Below, piece by piece: positions 35,739 through 48,589 of a stretch of 64,000 nucleotides of DNA (positions within the stretch are counted from its first letter, which is position 1; every line of letters begins with the position of its first letter). The notes under the pieces are model-generated. The model saw only the letters and a program-made list of their open reading frames with translations. It was not told the origin of the DNA and ran no database searches. Source of the DNA: Microcebus murinus (lineage: Eukaryota > Chordata > Mammalia > Primates > Cheirogaleidae). Location: positions 88,667,001 through 88,731,000 of the forward strand of contig NC_134106.1 of assembly GCF_040939455.1 (NCBI RefSeq). Direction: 5' to 3'. The position numbers were made by a program, and so were the translations under genes.

Positions 35739-37204
35739 CCTAGACTAGCTGATATTTGGGGGAGGGTTCTAGTGAAAGATGAATTGTTTGCAGGAAAAAT
35801 AAAGAAGCTTCATTTCCTCTAGGGAGGAGAATTGGAAATAAACATACACACATCGACACACACACACACACATACATGACATCTTCTTAAGCAATTGGCA
35901 TATGCTACTATATGTCTATATGTAATTGGTATTTAGTTATTTTGAGTTTCATGTTTGATAGTATTCTGAAAAAAAATCTTAAATCTCAGATGTTTAGGTA
36001 CCTGAAAAAAATTAAAGACTCACTGAACTAGATAATCTGTGAAGTTTCCTATAGCATTCACTGTAATTTAGTTATTTTTAGTTTAGACATAAATAAGCTC
36101 CTGATTTTCATTAGGCAGTTTTATTTTTTCAGTTGAAAATTGTGTTGTATCTTCTCTAACTTCAACAGAGAGATAGAAACCACCTAATATAAAACGCTTT
36201 GAAGTTATTTTTCAAAACTTCAAACAAATGAAATTAACATGGACAAGCTATCGAACAAAGGTAAAAGTCTTAATGTGCCTATGCCTCAACTTAGAGCTCA
36301 TTTATTAAATGCACCATGATTCCCTTCCAGGCTGAGAAAGTGAGCACATTGTAGCCATTTATACGTGTATGGTTTATACTAAAAATCTTGAGTGTAAATT
36401 CCAGTTTTGCCATTTCCATGGTTGTTTGATTTTGAACAGACTTTGCCTTGTTTATTTCATCCATAAATCATATATAACTTCATATATAATTCTAATTACT
36501 TGGGCACTACTAAGAAAAAATAAATTATGTTGTGTGTGTAGGACATTGTGAATATGCTTATGTTTTTTCTTGATTCTTCATTTCTAGAATAAGAGAGATC
36601 CCCAAACACTAATGCTCAGGAGAGACAAATACAGAAATGCCCAAAAATATACTTTAATTGCTTCTTTTCTGCTACTCTCATATGTTTAATTCTTTTATTT
36701 ATTTCAGCTTATTTATGTGACCCTATTCCCTCATTAAGCTCCTCATTTTTCATACCTTTTCTTTTAGCACCTGTTACATGTCATGTATGTTATTACATAT
36801 TTGAATACAGAGATTTTTTTTAAGTTTGTCTCTGGCAGAAGAGAGACAGAACTATATCTAAGTAGTCTAATGCACTTGGTAAGCAAATCCTTAGGGTAGA
36901 CTTCAGGTAATACAATCGCAGAGGAGGGCCACATAACGTAATCTAAGGAAATCACAGAGACTTCTGGGAGAAGATGCTGACAGAGTGAATCCCAAAAGAT
37001 GGGATCCCAAAGATGGGTATGAATCCAAAGGCTGGGTATGCAAGATTACATAAAGAAATGGCATTTTTCTCAAGAAAAAAACAAATGTCCCAACGCAAGC
37101 CAGAGACTGTATTGGTGATGCCAGAACATAGAGGGGGAGGTGGCTAATTGCAGAAGAGATAGCCTTGGGTGAATTATAAAGGACCTTGTATTCTCAAATG
37201 TTTA
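35739..37204. other. A+T-rich unannotated stretch
   Basis: It includes a short (CA)n at 35855-35872. No gene or named element is recognised. Confidence 0.5.
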
Positions 37205-37960
37205 GCAAGAGCCTACTATGTGCGGGGACTCTTCAAGGAATGAGATCTAGCAATGGGATCTAGCAATGAACACATAAGATGAGCTCTTTCCAGGAGCTTC
37301 TTCTGTAATGAGAGGAGACAGATAGTAAAGGGTAAACCTAAACCTAAGAGATAATTTGAGATCATGTTTAGTCCTATGAAGGAAATAAATAGGGCATTTC
37401 CAAGAAAGTGGCAGGTGTTGGGAAAAGGGTACTTTAGAAAGGGCACCTAAGGATCGTTTCTCTTAACAGGTGATCTGGAGGGTGGCAAGGAGCCACCAAG
37501 GTAGAAAACAGAGAGAAGAACATGATTGCAAGAAAGAAAAAAGTGTTCAAGGGCCACGGAGTGAGTTGGAAAGAAGCTTGGTGGATATGAAAAACAAACA
37601 AACAAACAAAAAAACCAGTGAGGTTGGAACTTGGAGGTGAAGAGGAGAGTGGTAGAAGGCGAGATCAGAAAGGTGGGTGGGGTGAGACTTTGCAGAGCCT
37701 TGTGAACTCAGCAAGGACTTCAGATTTCAGTCCAAGTGTGTGATAGGAAGCCTTTGGGGGGTTTTAAGCAGGAGGTTGACATGATTTCATGAATATTTTT
37801 AAAAGATCGCTACGATGGCTCCATGGGAAAAGCACTGTTGGGAGCAAGTGTGGACAAAGGGAGCCCTGGTATGGGGCTTTGGTCTTGTCCAGGTGAGAGG
37901 CGATGATGGCTTGGACATATTATTTCACTGACGTTCCTCTGTGCACAGTGAGGGGTGGCC
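37205..37960 (+). repeat. Long ancient interspersed repeat, copy 3
   Basis: The ordered words are AGAGCCTACTATGTGCGGGG, GATAGTAAAGGGTAAACCTA, CTTTGCAGAGCCTTGTGAAC, GACTTCAGATTTCAGTCC, GGTTTTAAGCAGGAGGTTGACATG and GTCCAGGTGAGAGGCGATGATGG (each read as shorter blocks). They match the order seen at 2035 and 50920. It contains an (AAAC)n patch at about 37590-37612 and a local duplication of GATCTAGCAATG (37244 and 37258). Confidence 0.55.
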
Positions 37961-40059
37961 GTGAGGTGACACCACTGCATCCCTCAAGGCTGCATGAAGG
38001 GTAAGGATGAGATGGAAAGAATCACATTATCAGAAAGAGGCAAGAAGCTAATCTCTTATTTCTCGATTTGTTTCTGTTCACCGACACTTTGCAACAATCT
38101 TGCCCCCTCAGGCAGACAAAGAGACAATTGGACAGGTAGTATCATGTTTTCAATAGCTGAGAACTTAAGTAGTTTTTGTCAGGGTTATTCCTCTAGCATA
38201 TTGATGAAGTCAAACTTGAACAGAATTTGGTTGGACTCCACTTTCAATGCTCTCTCTACTAATTCACACCTACCATGTGTAACATAACATTTTAAAAGGT
38301 GTTGTCTCAGAAGATGTCAAGATGTGATTGATAGAACAGTTCTCTGAAACTCCAAACTTTAATTTTACCCAAGGATCCCTCCAAAGGCTAATAGTGATAG
38401 TTTGTGCCCAGAGTGAATTTAGATGTGTCACATCTAGCCTGGTCCACCATATCTCTTCTTATGACTGAGACAACATTGAAATTAGTTAATGAAGAAAAAG
38501 AGAAAATCAACAGGGCATATTGCTGCTCAATTTGGCAGAAAATGGTAAATAAACTTTCAAAGTTCTGACTTGCAGTCTCCCTACAAATGATAATACGGAG
38601 TAAAAGAAAAGCCACCGCATTTTGGTGAGACCTTATCATCAATTTACTAGGCAATTAGCTGCCTTATGATGTTATTACATTTTTTGTTTTCAGATGTCTC
38701 AAAAAGTGAAAAACACAAAATAAAACAGATGAGGCAGGTATAGCTCTCTTATACCTGGACTGGGGCACATTGTAAAAGTGCACATGGATTCTAAGTAGCG
38801 ACTTGCTGAGATTTGTAATGATTGCATTAGCAATTCTCAGTACTTTGAATATGACTTGGAGTATGCTAAGGGTGATCTTTTATATAGAGGACTAGTGTGC
38901 TAATCTGGTATACCTACTAACATCCTGAAAATCCAACATTTTTAAATCTTATGTCATAATACAGAACATTTTATTTTATGGAAAAAGTGTTATGTTATTG
39001 TTTCTGTTTGTCATGGATTTGCTGAAGTAGAAAATAAATCAGAAATTTGTTTTTAAATATCTATTTTGAGCCTCTTCAATTACTGTTTGGTGAAAGATGC
39101 ACACAGAGGTAAATAGTTATGTTGACCCTATCTAGGTGAGGGAGATAGCCTACAGTTTTTTTCAAGTACATGTAGAAATGATTCTACTTTAAGAATAAAA
39201 TTAAAGAACGCTACAACAGAGATTCACTATACATTAATATATGTATATTTAAACTATGTATATATTATATATAATTTATTTTTAAATCTTACTTTGTTAT
39301 GACAGTACCAACACCTGTTTTTGAATAAGGTACAATTGGGGGAAAATACCATTATGAAGCAAGTTAGAATAAAAGTAAGGGATTTCTTGTTGTTTAAATG
39401 AACCTAACACCCACACAACTAATAAAGCTGAATAAAATATTTCATAAACCTCTTACCACCTAAAAGCTGTGAAAATGGAAAATTGGTGAGCTAAGAGAGC
39501 TCCAAAGCCACTTTGCTTCTCAATTTTTGCCATCTTTGAGCAATGAAAACTCCCTCTTCCCTGGCCTTGTGCAGGGTGAGGCACAGAATTCAAAACTAAG
39601 GACCACACAAGCTGCTGGTCTAGCAAGATGATCCCCATAGTAACCTGAGCCCCACAGGACTGTGCCCTAATATGAGGATGGCTGGAGACCATTGTCCAGA
39701 GGACTGCAACCTTGGATCCAGTAACGAATGAGAAAATACATTAATGAAATAAAAAAAAAAAAAAAAACATACAATAGAGGACCAGTTAACCAGGCAATCA
39801 GCAAAGGCAAAACCATGTACATTCTGGTGAGATGGGTCAAGAAAACACCTGGCCCAAATAACCAACATTGGGGCTTGAAAGGAATATACATCACTGTAGG
39901 TCTAATACACACAAAAGATAGTAAGAGGATAGTAAGAATAATTTCACAGCAATAAATTTGAAATTTAGGAGCACATGTACACATTTCTAGAAAATATAAC
40001 TTTCCAACGTTGATCCACATGTTGGAATCACCCTGTATCCATCACAGACATTTAATTAT
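37961..40059. other. Unannotated stretch
   Basis: Two kilobases with no recognised element except a TA-rich patch near 39230-39290 and a 17-A run at about 39749-39766. Open frames at 37994-38287, 38388-38654 and 39453-40020 resemble no protein. Confidence 0.45.
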
Positions 40060-40186
40060 CAATCAACAATCTTCCCAAAAGAAAAATTTCAAGCCTAAAA
40101 GGCTTCACCAGTGAGTTCTACCAACCACCCAGGGAGCAAATATGCCCATTTGATCCTACACATATTTGGAGGTCACTAATTTTGTG

Positions 40187-40231
<45 letters not shown>

Positions 40232-41625
40232 CTTATATATTTATGTATGTAAACTTAAAAAAATAAAACATGTAATAAAAGCATATAATAAATCCAATGT
40301 TTTACAATAACTTGTAAAAGATATAATATATCATGACTGAATTATTCTTATGCCAAAAATTCAAGTTTGTTTCAACATTAGAAAATTGATCAATTTAATT
40401 CACCAAATATTTGGAATAATATAAAAAATCATATCATCTCCATAGATGCACAAAACATGTTTGATAAAATTAGTATCCATTGACAGCAAAAATTGTCTTG
40501 CAAACTAAGAGTGGGGGGTAGGGAAATTCTTCAGTATGATAAAACCTACAGTAGGGATCACTCAGGCAGTAATCCTCCTCCCCACAAAAAACAAATGCAT
40601 TAAAAGACAAAACTATTGGAAAAGAAAATAAACTGATATTATTTGCATATTATATGTTATGTATGCAGAGAGTCAAAAGAATAAGCAAATAAATTATTAT
40701 AATTATTAACAAATAGTTTAGCAAGATTTCTGGACACAGGGCCGAATTCTACTAGAAGTAAAGAAAAAAAACTAAAATAAATCATTTACAAGAGATGGGA
40801 GGTGCAAGGGAGTTAATTTCCCTGGATCAATCTTTAAAATGTAGGGGCCTGAAGTTTCTTGGTGAAGCCTGAAGAGTACAGGCCTTTAGGAAAATTTTGG
40901 AAACATTCTGCATGTTTATCAGAGGTCCTGGTAGGCTCCAGCCCCAAGGACTAAATCAGCCACAGCTAAAACCATCAATTCTTGCATTTTCTCCTTACCT
41001 CATTCACTCCATCTGCTCCCTTCCTGCTCCTCCTGGCTTACTTCCCAGATAAAGTACCCACACTCAGCCTCTTATCACAGCCTTTGCCTCAGTGGGAGCC
41101 CAAACAAAGACACTTGAGCACCAGGGAACATATACAAGAATGTCTAAATCAAGACTTCTCAGATTAAAACTGAAAACAAAACACATATCTATCAAGAGCG
41201 GGATGCATGTATAATATGGAATGGATGCATTTGATGGAACGGTATAAAACAAAGAAAAAAAAGGAATGTTTCACAACATAAATCTCTCAAACATGATTTT
41301 GAGAAACAAAGGCAGGTAAAAATACATATGATACAATTTCACTTATATAGAGTTAGAAAGCAACCAAAGTAAATTATATTTGGGGAGGATGCTTGGAGAT
41401 AGTAAAACCATTAGTAGCATTAGAATAGTGCTCACTTCTGGAGGATAGAAGAGATGAAGGGAAAGAGGAAGCTTGAGATTTCAGGATGCTGGCCATGTTC
41501 TATTGGACATGGGCATTCACATTATAGTTATTCATCAAATTATATAATTATAATGTAATCTTTTTGTATGTGCATTACATTTTATTATATACTAGATTAA
41601 CAAATATAAGAAGAGTTATGGAAAT
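40060..41625 (+). mobile_element. Old L1M-type LINE-1 fragments, ORF2 part to 3' UTR
   Basis: CAAGCCTAAAAGGCTTCACC and AGTGAGTTCTACCAACCACC match the ORF2 reverse-transcriptase region. Further on, CATATCATCTCCATAGATGC and AAACATGTTTGATAAAATT follow it. After a gap, 41170-41620 resembles an L1ME-type 3' end, with GGACATGGGCATTCACATTA and AGTTATTCATCAAATTATAT. Frames are fully degraded. The section at about 40800-41160 does not match and may be an insertion or a deletion junction. Confidence 0.6.
40189..40230. repeat. (TA)n microsatellite
   Basis: About 20 uninterrupted TA dinucleotides lie within the old L1 fragment. Confidence 0.97.
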
Positions 41626-41754
41626 CAGGCCAGGAAAAAGGAGATGATAAATATTCTTAACTGCTCTAGGTTAGTGTCAGATTTGGCATATTTTGTTGAG
41701 CTGAGTAAGCAATAATTTCATGTTTCTTACAGTATATTTAAAACTTTTTGCCTG

Positions 41755-41932
41755 AATCCATGTAAGATTTCCTGTAGTCTTGGAAATGATGCCATGAGGT
41801 GCATGTAACAATTCCTATTTAACATACGAGAAAACTAAGTCACTGAGAGATCATCTAACACCCCAAGGGACAGCCAGTATGTGGGAGGGAAAGAATTAAA
41901 ACCCAAAATGACTCCAACACTTACAACTTTTC
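41755..41932 (-). repeat. MIR SINE
   Basis: GATGCCATGAGGTGCATGTA, CATACGAGAAAACTAAGTCA and GTATGTGGGAGGGAAAGAAT follow antisense MIR order. Confidence 0.6.
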
Positions 41933-42640
41933 AAGCCTAACTGGGTAGCACTGTATCTATATCCTACTTCAATGGTACCAACATTCTGTATTAGTTTTTA
42001 CCACCTCTCTCCTTCAGCTGAGTGGTGACATGAAACCACAAAGTAAAACCTACCTGTACTACTTGTAGATGAAAAAGCCTTCTAAAATCCCACATATACC
42101 AGATACGATGGAATTATTCAGGGGCAACCCTCACTTCCCTGTAAATCTAGCAGTTTGGATCATCCCTTACGATTCACTCTGGAAGTGCTATCTCTGAAGG
42201 ATGCTCAGGTACCATAGCTCCAAACTAGAACAGTTCCAAGTGTCCTTTTTATTGGAGCTTTCTAAGAATAATCCATATCTGTAATACTGATCATAAGAGT
42301 TTCCAAATAGAAGCTTCAATGCATGCTTGGATCCATAATTTTATGTGAAATAGTCACAGCCTTAGATTTGACAATAGGCATGGGGTCAGAAGAGTAGAAG
42401 ATTGGATATTTGTACTCTTCTTTGCTAGTTAATGAATTTATCTGTAACTCATAAATAATTTAAACTGCTTAATTACTTTGTCTATTATCACAAACATGTT
42501 TAGAAGAGAAGGGGTGGGAACGGGTCGCCAGAGAGCTAAAGATGAAATACAACAGCATCTTAGGAGCTCAAGCATCCAGTTTTTTGAAAAATGATTATAT
42601 AAATTGTGAGATAGGTTTGTTACTGCTAATTCCAAATTTT

Positions 42641-42681
<41 letters not shown>

Positions 42682-42714
42682 CATACACTCATGGCATTCT
42701 ACCTGACCATTGCC
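41933..42714. other. Unannotated stretch with composite microsatellite
   Basis: No gene or named element is seen. It contains the (AC)n(AT)n repeat at 42640-42684. Confidence 0.5.
42640..42684. repeat. Composite (AC)n(AT)n microsatellite
   Basis: About 12 AC units pass directly into about eight AT units, followed by ACATACAC. This is a compound dinucleotide repeat that is likely to be polymorphic. Confidence 0.97.
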
Positions 42715-42888
42715 TATATTGTTTTATTTAATATTCATAACTCTAAGAACTATATAATGCTCTTTTTAATTTAACAGATAAGAAATTATAAGTTAGAGTG
42801 GGCAAGTTGCTCCTGGTCATACAAATGTTTAAATGAGAGACCCCCAAATCTAAGCCTCTCCAACTCTGTGCTTTTACCAGCAGTGTAA
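42715..42888 (-). repeat. MIR SINE
   Basis: TTATTTAATATTCATAACTC, TTAACAGATAAGAAATTATA, AGTGGGCAAGTTGCTCCTGG and TCATACAAATG match antisense MIR order. Confidence 0.65.
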
Positions 42889-43054
42889 ATTGAGGTAACA
42901 TATACAATTCCTTAGAGCCTGATCATGATATTCTTCTTATTTTGACCAAGACATTTATTGTTTTCTGTATCTTAACTTTGTTTTTTTATCTTAACTTAAT
43001 TTTTTTAATTGTCTGGAAGCCAATAGAATTTAGCATTCGTAGATACTGTTCTGA

Positions 43055-43248
43055 GCAGTGGCCCCTAAACGTTAGTATCAGACAAAATGATGGCTGATTG
43101 TAAATTAATCTGAGTGTCCTATAGAATATAGAATCCCCACACCTCAAGATCCTGATTCTGCATATTGGGATGCAACTTGAGAATGTGTATATATAAAGGT
43201 TTCCCAGGAGATTCTGACAACATTCGTATTTGAGAATTGTTATCTCAG
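43055..43248 (+). mobile_element. MER5A-like hAT DNA transposon fragment
   Basis: AGCAGTGGCCCCTAAACGTT, ACCTCAAGATCCTGATTCTG, TTGAGAATGTGTATATATAA and TTCCCAGGAGATTCTGACAA follow the order of a MER5-type element. Confidence 0.55.
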
Positions 43249-44999
43249 TGTCCCTTTTTTTACACCTTTCTACCAACACTTTTTCTCTCTTTGGTCTACC
43301 CAGTTAGGATCTCTACTGCTTTGCTTCTGCTAATGCCTTGGGCTTGAAAAAATAATTGTTTATGTCTGATTTCTAAAGTTGTCTATATATAATCCTTAGC
43401 ATTGAGCCTTGATTATTATCTGGGTCTTCCTGCTCCTATCTTGACCACACAGCAGAACCTGATACTGGCTATCCTGAATCCACTTTGGTGAGGCCCATGC
43501 CCAGTTTGTCCACAACCCACGTTGAGTATGGAATTCTAACTTTCTAGAAAAAATCTTATCAGAAAATAGGCATCCTAAATTTATACCCTGCTCATATAAG
43601 AAAAACTATTTAATGGTTTATTTCAAATAAGGGCAAGAAGTACTGAATACTACAAAGAATATGGGAATTGCTCCAGTTAGTCTGCAGGATATTGAGAATC
43701 AAATTGAGGCCTGTCCAATTTTAAAGCAGGACTATTTCCATAATAATTGACAAGTAAAGGATAAAACACCTGTCCTCCATGGTTGAGGTTAAGAGGAAGT
43801 CGTATCAGTTTCCCAATGTTATTATCAGGAGTGATATTCAAAATATTTAACCATGGGAACAGCACAACATGAAGCTTATCAGAACAGACACAGACTGTTA
43901 CCAGCCCATGTGGCCTTAATGATATAAGCCATCCCTAGATATAATACTTTGTCTACATAGAAAATTTATAAACTATGGAATTATTCATATAAGTATGAAG
44001 AACATATAGTATTCCAAGAATTGGTATTATTGGTTTTGTTTTTCCATTTTTGTTTTTATTCTATGTTCTAGCATTACATACATTAATTTCTGTGCAGCTT
44101 TTAAGTTAGAGTATGTTTCTTGGTTGATTTGATCATCTGCCTTAAAGATAGAAATTTTAAAAAATTATAGGAGTTATGTATCTAATAAAATACAAGTTAG
44201 GCTTATCTTGAAATTAATGTTATATATTCACAGATCTCTCAGTTATCAACACTGAAAAGACCTTTTTTTAAAAATGAAGGGATGGAACAGAGAAACTAGT
44301 GCTTAAGGTCCAAATTCACCCATTAAATAGTGGGTGGCCAGTATAAGAATTTGGGTCTGTTGACTTACCCCTTTGTGCTGTTGGTTTACCAGAGAGATCA
44401 TAACTTGTTTTATCACGTTTTTTCCCCAGCCTAGTCATTAATTTTCAAACTAATCTAGAGCATTTTCTCATCACAGTTTCTAGACAATGGCAATTTAAAA
44501 TGTTTAGTTTTTATTTTCCCTCAGTAAGAATCTTTCTGCATAGGAAATGCGCATGCTAAAAAAATAACATAATTAGTTATCTCTGCATTATTCAGATCTT
44601 CAATGCTGGAAAATTCTGCTCACCAAGGGAAATAACCAAATGATTCATTAATATAAAATAAATAATGAATAAAATGTAAAACAAATCCACATACATTAGA
44701 GAAGTATTTCAAAAAATTATTTTTTAAGTTCCAAATACTGTTTTCCCTGGAAAAAAGATAGACAGGCCTTCTAGGAAGAACTATGCCCTCTCTATATGGA
44801 AGCTGTCCATAGACACCTCCCAGACTCTATTAAAATAGACAATGGTTGCAGTGATGAGAGCTAACACCACTACCACAATATAACAATGAAGATGGGTCAA
44901 GTTCTAAAGTTTCTTTATCTAGGTGACTCCAACATTGTATTGATCTTTTCCTGACCCCCTCAGACTGATTTAGATGTCCTGCTTTCATGCATCTATAGG
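43249..44999. other. Unannotated A+T-rich stretch
   Basis: No gene is recognised. A possible degraded antisense MIR lies at about 44275-44400 (GTGGGTGGCCAGTATAAGAA). Confidence 0.45.
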
Positions 45000-45182
45000 A
45001 TTATTCATAGTACGGTTCTTCTCCCACTGTAGTGTTCTTTGTGAACCTTTCTGTATCCCACAAACAAACTTGAATAAGAGAGCAACATCTCTAGTTGGTC
45101 CATTACATCAACTTGGTAAATGGAGTGCCTGAAACATATTGGGTATTCAGTAAATGTGTTGAACAAAGTAATAACAAAATAA
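45000..45182 (+). repeat. L2 LINE 3' end
   Basis: The terminal order is L2-like: GTGCCTGAAACATATTGGGT, ATTCAGTAAATGTGTTGAAC. Confidence 0.6.
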
Positions 45183-45194
45183 ACATTCTTTCTC

Positions 45195-45805
45195 TTACGA
45201 TCTGGCTAGAACTTCCAGTACTATGTTGAATAGAAATGGTGAAAGTGGGAAACCGTGTCTTGTTCCATATTTTAGAGGAAAAACTTTCAACTTTGTCCTC
45301 TTCAGTGTGATATTAACTAAGGATTTGTCATAGATGACCTTTATTGTATTGAAGTATGTTCCTTCTATACCTAATTTGTTTAGGGTTTTTAATCATGAAG
45401 GGTGTTGAATTTCATTGACTGCTGTTTTCCTGCATCTATTGAGATAATCATATGGTTTTGTCCATCACTCTGTGACATATCACATTTATTAACTTGCATA
45501 TTTTGAACCATCTTTATATCTCTGGATGAATGCCATTTGATCATGATAAGTCATCTCTTTAGTGTGCTGTTGAATTTGTTTTGCTAGTATTATGTTGACA
45601 ATGTTTGCATCTATGTTTATTGGTTTGTAGTTTTTTGTGCTATTTTTGTCTGGTATTGGTGTCAGGATGATGTTGGCCTTCAGAATTAGTTTGGAAGAAT
45701 TTTCTCCACTTCACTTTCTTAGAATAGTTGAGAAGAATTAATATTAGTCCTTCTTTAAATGTTTGGTAGAATTCATCAGTGAATCCATCAGATCCTGGGT
45801 TTTTC
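45195..45805 (-). mobile_element. LINE-1 ORF2 fragment, antisense
   Basis: Read on the minus strand it covers the ORF2 region from before the reverse transcriptase into its first half. An open piece on the minus strand at about 45640-45815 reads with a PGSDGFTDEFYQTFKE segment. At 45195-45260 CAGTACTATGTTGAATAGAA corresponds to the region before the RT centre. Several frameshifts and stops are present. Confidence 0.8.
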
Positions 45806-46072
45806 TGTACTTTTTCTATATATTTATGTTTAGATACATAAATGTTTACAATTATGTTACTATTTCCTACATTATTCAATACAGTAACATACCATACAGA
45901 TTTGTAGCCTAAGAACAATAGCCTATGTCATATAGCCTGAGTATTTAATAGAGTATACCACCTAGATTTATGTAAGTACACACTATGATGTTTGCAAAAC
46001 AAAATCACCTAAGAATGCATTTCTCAAAACCTGTCCTCATTGTTAGACAATACATGAGTGTAACTGTAAATA
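45806..46072. mobile_element. Tigger-like (TcMar) DNA transposon fragment
   Basis: TTTATGTTTAGATACATAAA, ATACAGTAACATACCATACA, TTTGTAGCCTAAGAACAATA, GAGTATACCACCTAGATTTA, TGTAAGTACACACTATGATG and GAATGCATTTCTCAAAACCT lie in the order of a primate Tigger-type non-autonomous element. It abuts the L1 fragment directly. The far terminus is worn. Confidence 0.7.
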
Positions 46073-46340
46073 AAATTTCATGGGTAAAAACATATTTGGA
46101 TATTTAAAATTGGTACCCTGAAAAAGCTCATATTATGATTCATATATGTATAAGGAAAAAGATGTTGAAAGACAGGGCATTCACAAACTCAAAGGGAAGA
46201 GATGGCTTTTTGGTACTTGTAAGATTTTAGAGAAGGTTGAGATACCATCACAAATTTATCTTTTCTACTTCTTTCCTACCCACCAGAACTTAGTCAATAC
46301 TGGGCAAAAATAAATATTCAATTAAAAAAGAGAAAAAAAT

Positions 46341-46526
46341 GTCAAGTACAGTGGCTCGTGCCTATAGTCCTAGCTACTCAAGAGGCTGAAGAGGAGAGGA
46401 TCACTTGAGCCCAGGATAGAGGAGGGGAGGATCACTTGAGCCCAGGATATCAAGGCAGCAGTGAACTATGACTGTGCCACTGCATCCTAGCCTGGATGAC
46501 ACAGGAAGACCTAGTCTTTAAAAAAA
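46341..46526 (+). mobile_element. Monomeric Alu right arm (FRAM-like) with internal duplication
   Basis: It is a single Alu-type arm: ACAGTGGCTCGTGCCTATAG, TCCTAGCTACTCAAGAGGCT, GAGGATCACTTGAGCCCAGG, CAGCAGTGAACTATGACTGT, GCCACTGCATCCTAGCCTGG, then a short A-rich end. The TAGCTACTC word and the absence of a second arm point to a free right monomer, a form older than dimeric Alu. A 31-base step duplicates the GGATCACTTGAGCCCAGGAT portion. Confidence 0.8.
46391..46449 (+). repeat. 31-bp tandem duplication inside the Alu arm
   Basis: GGATCACTTGAGCCCAGGAT occurs at 46398 and again at 46429, a period of 31 bases, each preceded by a GAGGAG/GAGGGG purine word. Confidence 0.92.
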
Positions 46527-47575
46527 CTAAAATTATAAAAACCAAATAAGGTCACTATGCTTATTCATTCATTTTTATATTCATGTACAATTTGTTGGAT
46601 TTTTAATATTATGCCTAGTAACAAGAGCTCAACAATGGAGCAAGAGAATCCCTGTACCTTGGGGCTCATTACCTGGGCAGGAAATTCAGTCTTAAGTACA
46701 ATTATAATACAATTGACCAACAGCAAGAAAAGGTGCTTCAGAAATTTTCATCACTGATATTTTAATTTGGAGATTTTTTTGAACATATCCACCAGCCAAA
46801 CTTCTTATTATTTACTTAATATATTTCTAAAATAAATTTAATCATTAAACATTTGTTAAGAATACACACTATCATTCATTAGATATGTTTAATTATTTCT
46901 ATTGCATGAAAACAAATATACCAAGTAGTAAAATCGAAATGGTGTCTATCCACGTGACACCTGAAATCCCATCACCTGCAACGAGTGATAGATATCCCAA
47001 ACCCATTGAATGAGTAAATGTGCATGAAGATGCACATTTGAGATTTCATAGAAGCGAAAACAGAAAGGGATGGGAATTCGCCATAAGCATATTTGCACTT
47101 CAAAGCAATTACTCTGGCAAAAGAGTTCAAGACACATAGTGGGAGTGAATGTAAGCCTGAAATTCCCCTTGTGAAGCTACTGAGAACGTCTCTCTGAGCA
47201 TTGATCAGCAACTATTCTAAGACAGCATTACTGGGGATGGACCCAGAAGGGACTGATACGAGAGATGTTTAAGTGGAAGAATTGCCAAGATGAAGTGCCT
47301 GCTTAGAGGGGAGTGAACATAGGGTAAGAGTTTGGATAGGGTTTTGGTTAAGAGGACTAATGCTCATATATCATTATCCAAGGCAAAACTCAGGAGAAAG
47401 CATAGTGATGGACCAGGGGAGATTAAGAATTGTTTCTGGGATTGGTGGTACAGCCAGGTGGAAAGTCCCATAGACGGTGGGAAATGACAGTCTGGATTCC
47501 TTAACACTTTATTTAGAAACAAGAATACCAATGGCAAATAAGCACATTGTAAAACGTATTTAACTTTACTAGTAT
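46527..47575. other. Unannotated stretch
   Basis: No element or exon recognised. Open frames at 46557-46757 and 46946-47211 resemble no protein. Confidence 0.45.
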
Positions 47576-48125
47576 TTTTTAATTAAAATTAAAATAAAGA
47601 GATACTACTTTTAAAATCAGCAATTTAAATAAAAATGAAATGAAATAAATAAAAATTTAAAAATCAGCAATTTTTAAAATTATAATTCTCAAGTTTAGCA
47701 AAAGTGAGAGAAAATTGGCACTCTCACAAATATCTGATAAGAGTTTAAATTGGTTTAACTATCAGTAAAACATCTTACCAACGGTTATCCAAGGCTGTAA
47801 AGGTGAACATGATTTTGACCCAGCATACATATATCCAAGGACTTATTCTAAGGAAGTTGTAAGCTATAGATACCAAAGCATATTAATAAAGATATATTTC
47901 AATATTTACTATTATGAGGAATTAGAAACAATTTCAAATTGATAAAATAAATAAGTGATTAAGCCAACTGTGGTACATTTCTCTAATGAAAACACACATA
48001 ATATTAAAATACTATTTAATGATGTGAGAAAGTGTGCACATTCTTTTGCTCAATTAAAAACAAAATTCATTTTCTAGAACAGCACATGAATTATGACTTA
48101 CATATTATAAAGATAAGTAAGGGTT
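47576..48125 (+). mobile_element. Possible old L1M 3' region
   Basis: GAAAATTGGCACTCTCACAA, CCAAGGACTTATTCTAAGGA, AAGCCAACTGTGGTACATTT and ATACTATTTAATGATGTGAG resemble the degraded end of ORF2 and following 3' sequence of ancient L1 elements. Boundaries are uncertain. Confidence 0.5.
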
Positions 48126-48589
48126 TTTACCAAACTCATAATAGAGATTTTTTAATAGGAAATAAATAATAATAATGTCTTCGTTTTATAATTACACAAA
48201 AAATGAAAACAGAGAACACATACATTATATATCTAAGATAACAAAATGTTCTGGAATTGGGAGGGAACCTTCCCCAGTCTAACCTTCCACTGTTTGAATC
48301 CAACCCACTTTCCTGGATATAAACTTTAATATCATATATGATGCTAAGATGGGAGACCAGGCATGCTTTCCCAAGCCGTCCCCACTCCTGTCCTGGAGCA
48401 CAGCCTGGCTTGGGGCTGGACTTCTGATATTGACAAAACCTGGATTCTGAAAAAGTTCGTATTTCCTCCCTGCTCTTATCCCTTAGCCTAGTTATTGCCC
48501 TCAACTAAGACAATCTGCTATTAAATTAATATGTTAATAGCTATTGATAATAATAATTCTGTAACCACTATATTATTAAAGTAACTAAT

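Noticed and set aside
46341..46526. A possible BC200- or 7SL-type RNA gene.
   Set aside because: The arm is of the right-monomer type, carries a duplication and many substitutions, and has only a short A-rich end; a SINE relic is simpler.
48136..48504. A 122-codon open frame on the minus strand.
   Set aside because: It resembles no family, has no splice or promoter context, and frames of this length are expected by chance in 64 kb.
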